Assembly (NCBI RefSeq): GCF_016862995.1 | Contig: NZ_BOOA01000049.1 | Coordinates: 1 to 64,000 of the forward strand | DNA length: 64,000 nt | DNA from: Acrocarpospora phusangensis | GTDB taxonomy: Bacteria > Actinomycetota > Actinomycetes > Streptosporangiales > Streptosporangiaceae | Reading direction: 5' to 3' | Shown here: positions 61,291-64,000 of the stretch, piece by piece | Layout of the letters: each line of letters begins with the position of its first letter | How positions within the stretch are numbered: the first letter of the stretch is position 1 | The notes under the pieces: model-generated | What the model was told of the DNA's origin: nothing | Databases searched by the model: none | What the model saw: the letters and a program-made list of their open reading frames with translations, nothing else | Position numbers and translations under genes: made by a program

Positions 61291-61323
61291 AAACGCCGAC
61301 CCGGTCGTCCCGGGCCGGCGTTT
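61291..61323 (-). promoter_or_regulatory. Terminator-like hairpin between atpD and atpC
   Basis: On the coding strand a 14-bp stem AAACGCCGGCCCGG / CCGGGTCGGCGTTT with one mismatch and a 5-nt loop, followed directly by TT and the GGAGG of atpC. It could end part of the transcripts or protect the upstream mRNA, reducing epsilon synthesis relative to beta. Confidence 0.65.
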
Positions 61324-61328
61324 CACGA

Positions 61329-63669
<2,341 letters not shown>

Positions 63670-63672
63670 AGA

Positions 63673-64000
63673 TCAGCGCCCCTCGGTCTTGCGGACGTGC
63701 TTGACGATCTTCTCCTGGCCGACCTCTTCGGCGTTGAGGGGCGCCACCGGCTCGTCCTTGACCAGCAGTTCGCCGGAGGAGGTGGTGAAGCCCTTCTTGA
63801 ACTCGGTGATCGCGCTCTTCAGCGTGGTCACCGCGTCGTCGCCGAGGTCCTTGGACTCCCGGATGCCGTCGAAGACGCCCTTGTGGGAGCTGTTCAGGTA
63901 GTCCAGGAACTCGCTCTCGAAGCGGCGGATGTCCTCGATCGGGACGTCGTCCAGCTCGCCGGTGGTGCCGGCCCACACCGAGACGACCTGCCGCTCGACC
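63673..64000 (-). CDS. atpA: F1 ATP synthase alpha subunit, C-terminal fragment
   Basis: The last ~108 codons of atpA; the gene runs off the right edge. The visible part has VERQVVSVWAGTTGELDD, DVPIEDIRRFESEFLDYL and the C-terminal helices to RKTEGR. Alpha subunits are non-catalytic nucleotide-binding partners of beta. The order atpA, atpG, atpD, atpC is the standard one. Confidence 0.95.
   Translation of the reverse strand, partial: VERQVVSVWAGTTGELDDVPIEDIRRFESEFLDYLNSSHKGVFDGIRESKDLGDDAVTTLKSAITEFKKGFTTSSGELLVKDEPVAPLNAEEVGQEKIVKHVRKTEGR

Overview
The window is high-GC actinobacterial DNA. Gene content and order suggest a filamentous actinomycete, probably in or near the Streptosporangiaceae; this family-level placement is an inference. 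Supporting markers are the mec-cysO-cysM set, NucS mismatch repair, a polar-growth coiled-coil protein beside methylmalonyl-CoA epimerase, a CmtR-type metal sensor and an FxSxx-type RiPP locus. No rRNA, tRNA, CRISPR array, insertion sequence or integrase was recognised.

Layout. 0-2.7 kb is an accessory edge: a G-quadruplex motif, a decayed minisatellite, a papain-fold (Tox-PL-like) toxin with a candidate immunity gene, and decayed copies of the 3' end of a thioesterase gene. 2.8-9.7 kb is mostly housekeeping: PRC-barrel and DUF3352 proteins, the mec-cysO-cysM cysteine pathway, clpS-DUF2017, and the NAD salvage genes pncB and pncA. 9.7-19.5 kb holds an SF2 helicase, a secreted M43 metalloprotease, an MFS pump with a divergent TetR regulator, AlgH, a small LPXTG-type surface protein, malic enzyme and a YbbN-like protein. 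19.6-29.1 kb is a B12/acyl-CoA block (an isobutyryl-CoA-mutase-like large subunit with a MarR regulator and a perfect palindrome between them, meaB, thiolase, methylmalonyl-CoA epimerase) followed by a long coiled-coil DivIVA/Scy/FilP-like protein.

29.2-36 kb is accessory: a LuxR-type regulator, a CmtR-CDF metal export pair, an 18-bp minisatellite, an alpha/beta hydrolase, a frameshifted zinc-ribbon gene, and two overlapping genes that share a 26-residue glycine-rich motif. 36-40 kb returns to core genes: NucS, 3-hydroxyacyl-CoA dehydrogenase, a hydrolase and an SDR. 40-60 kb contains two four-gene ABC transporter plus two-component operons in opposite orientation. They bracket an accessory island with a radical SAM/SPASM cyclophane-type maturase (FxsB-like), an HExxH peptide-modification protein, an NB-ARC/TPR protein (FxsT-like), a 57-residue precursor peptide ending FDASL, a SIR2-like NADase gene overlapping an nSTAND1-TPR NTPase gene, an MFS pump, an aldehyde dehydrogenase and a TetR regulator. 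59.9-64 kb has the PduO-type adenosyltransferase, a DUF2550 protein and the F1 ATP synthase genes atpC, atpD, atpG and a truncated atpA.

The most interesting unit is 43.5-52.0 kb. A RiPP precursor with its maturases and a STAND sensor sits directly beside a SIR2 effector and a second STAND ATPase. It reads as a composite conflict or self-recognition system in which SIR2 may stand in for the TIR-like protein of canonical FxS loci. A second theme is repeated duplication at gene 3' ends (1.5, 30.5, 31.7 and 33.5 kb), with one ~75-bp element shared between the 1.7 and 31.6 kb sites.
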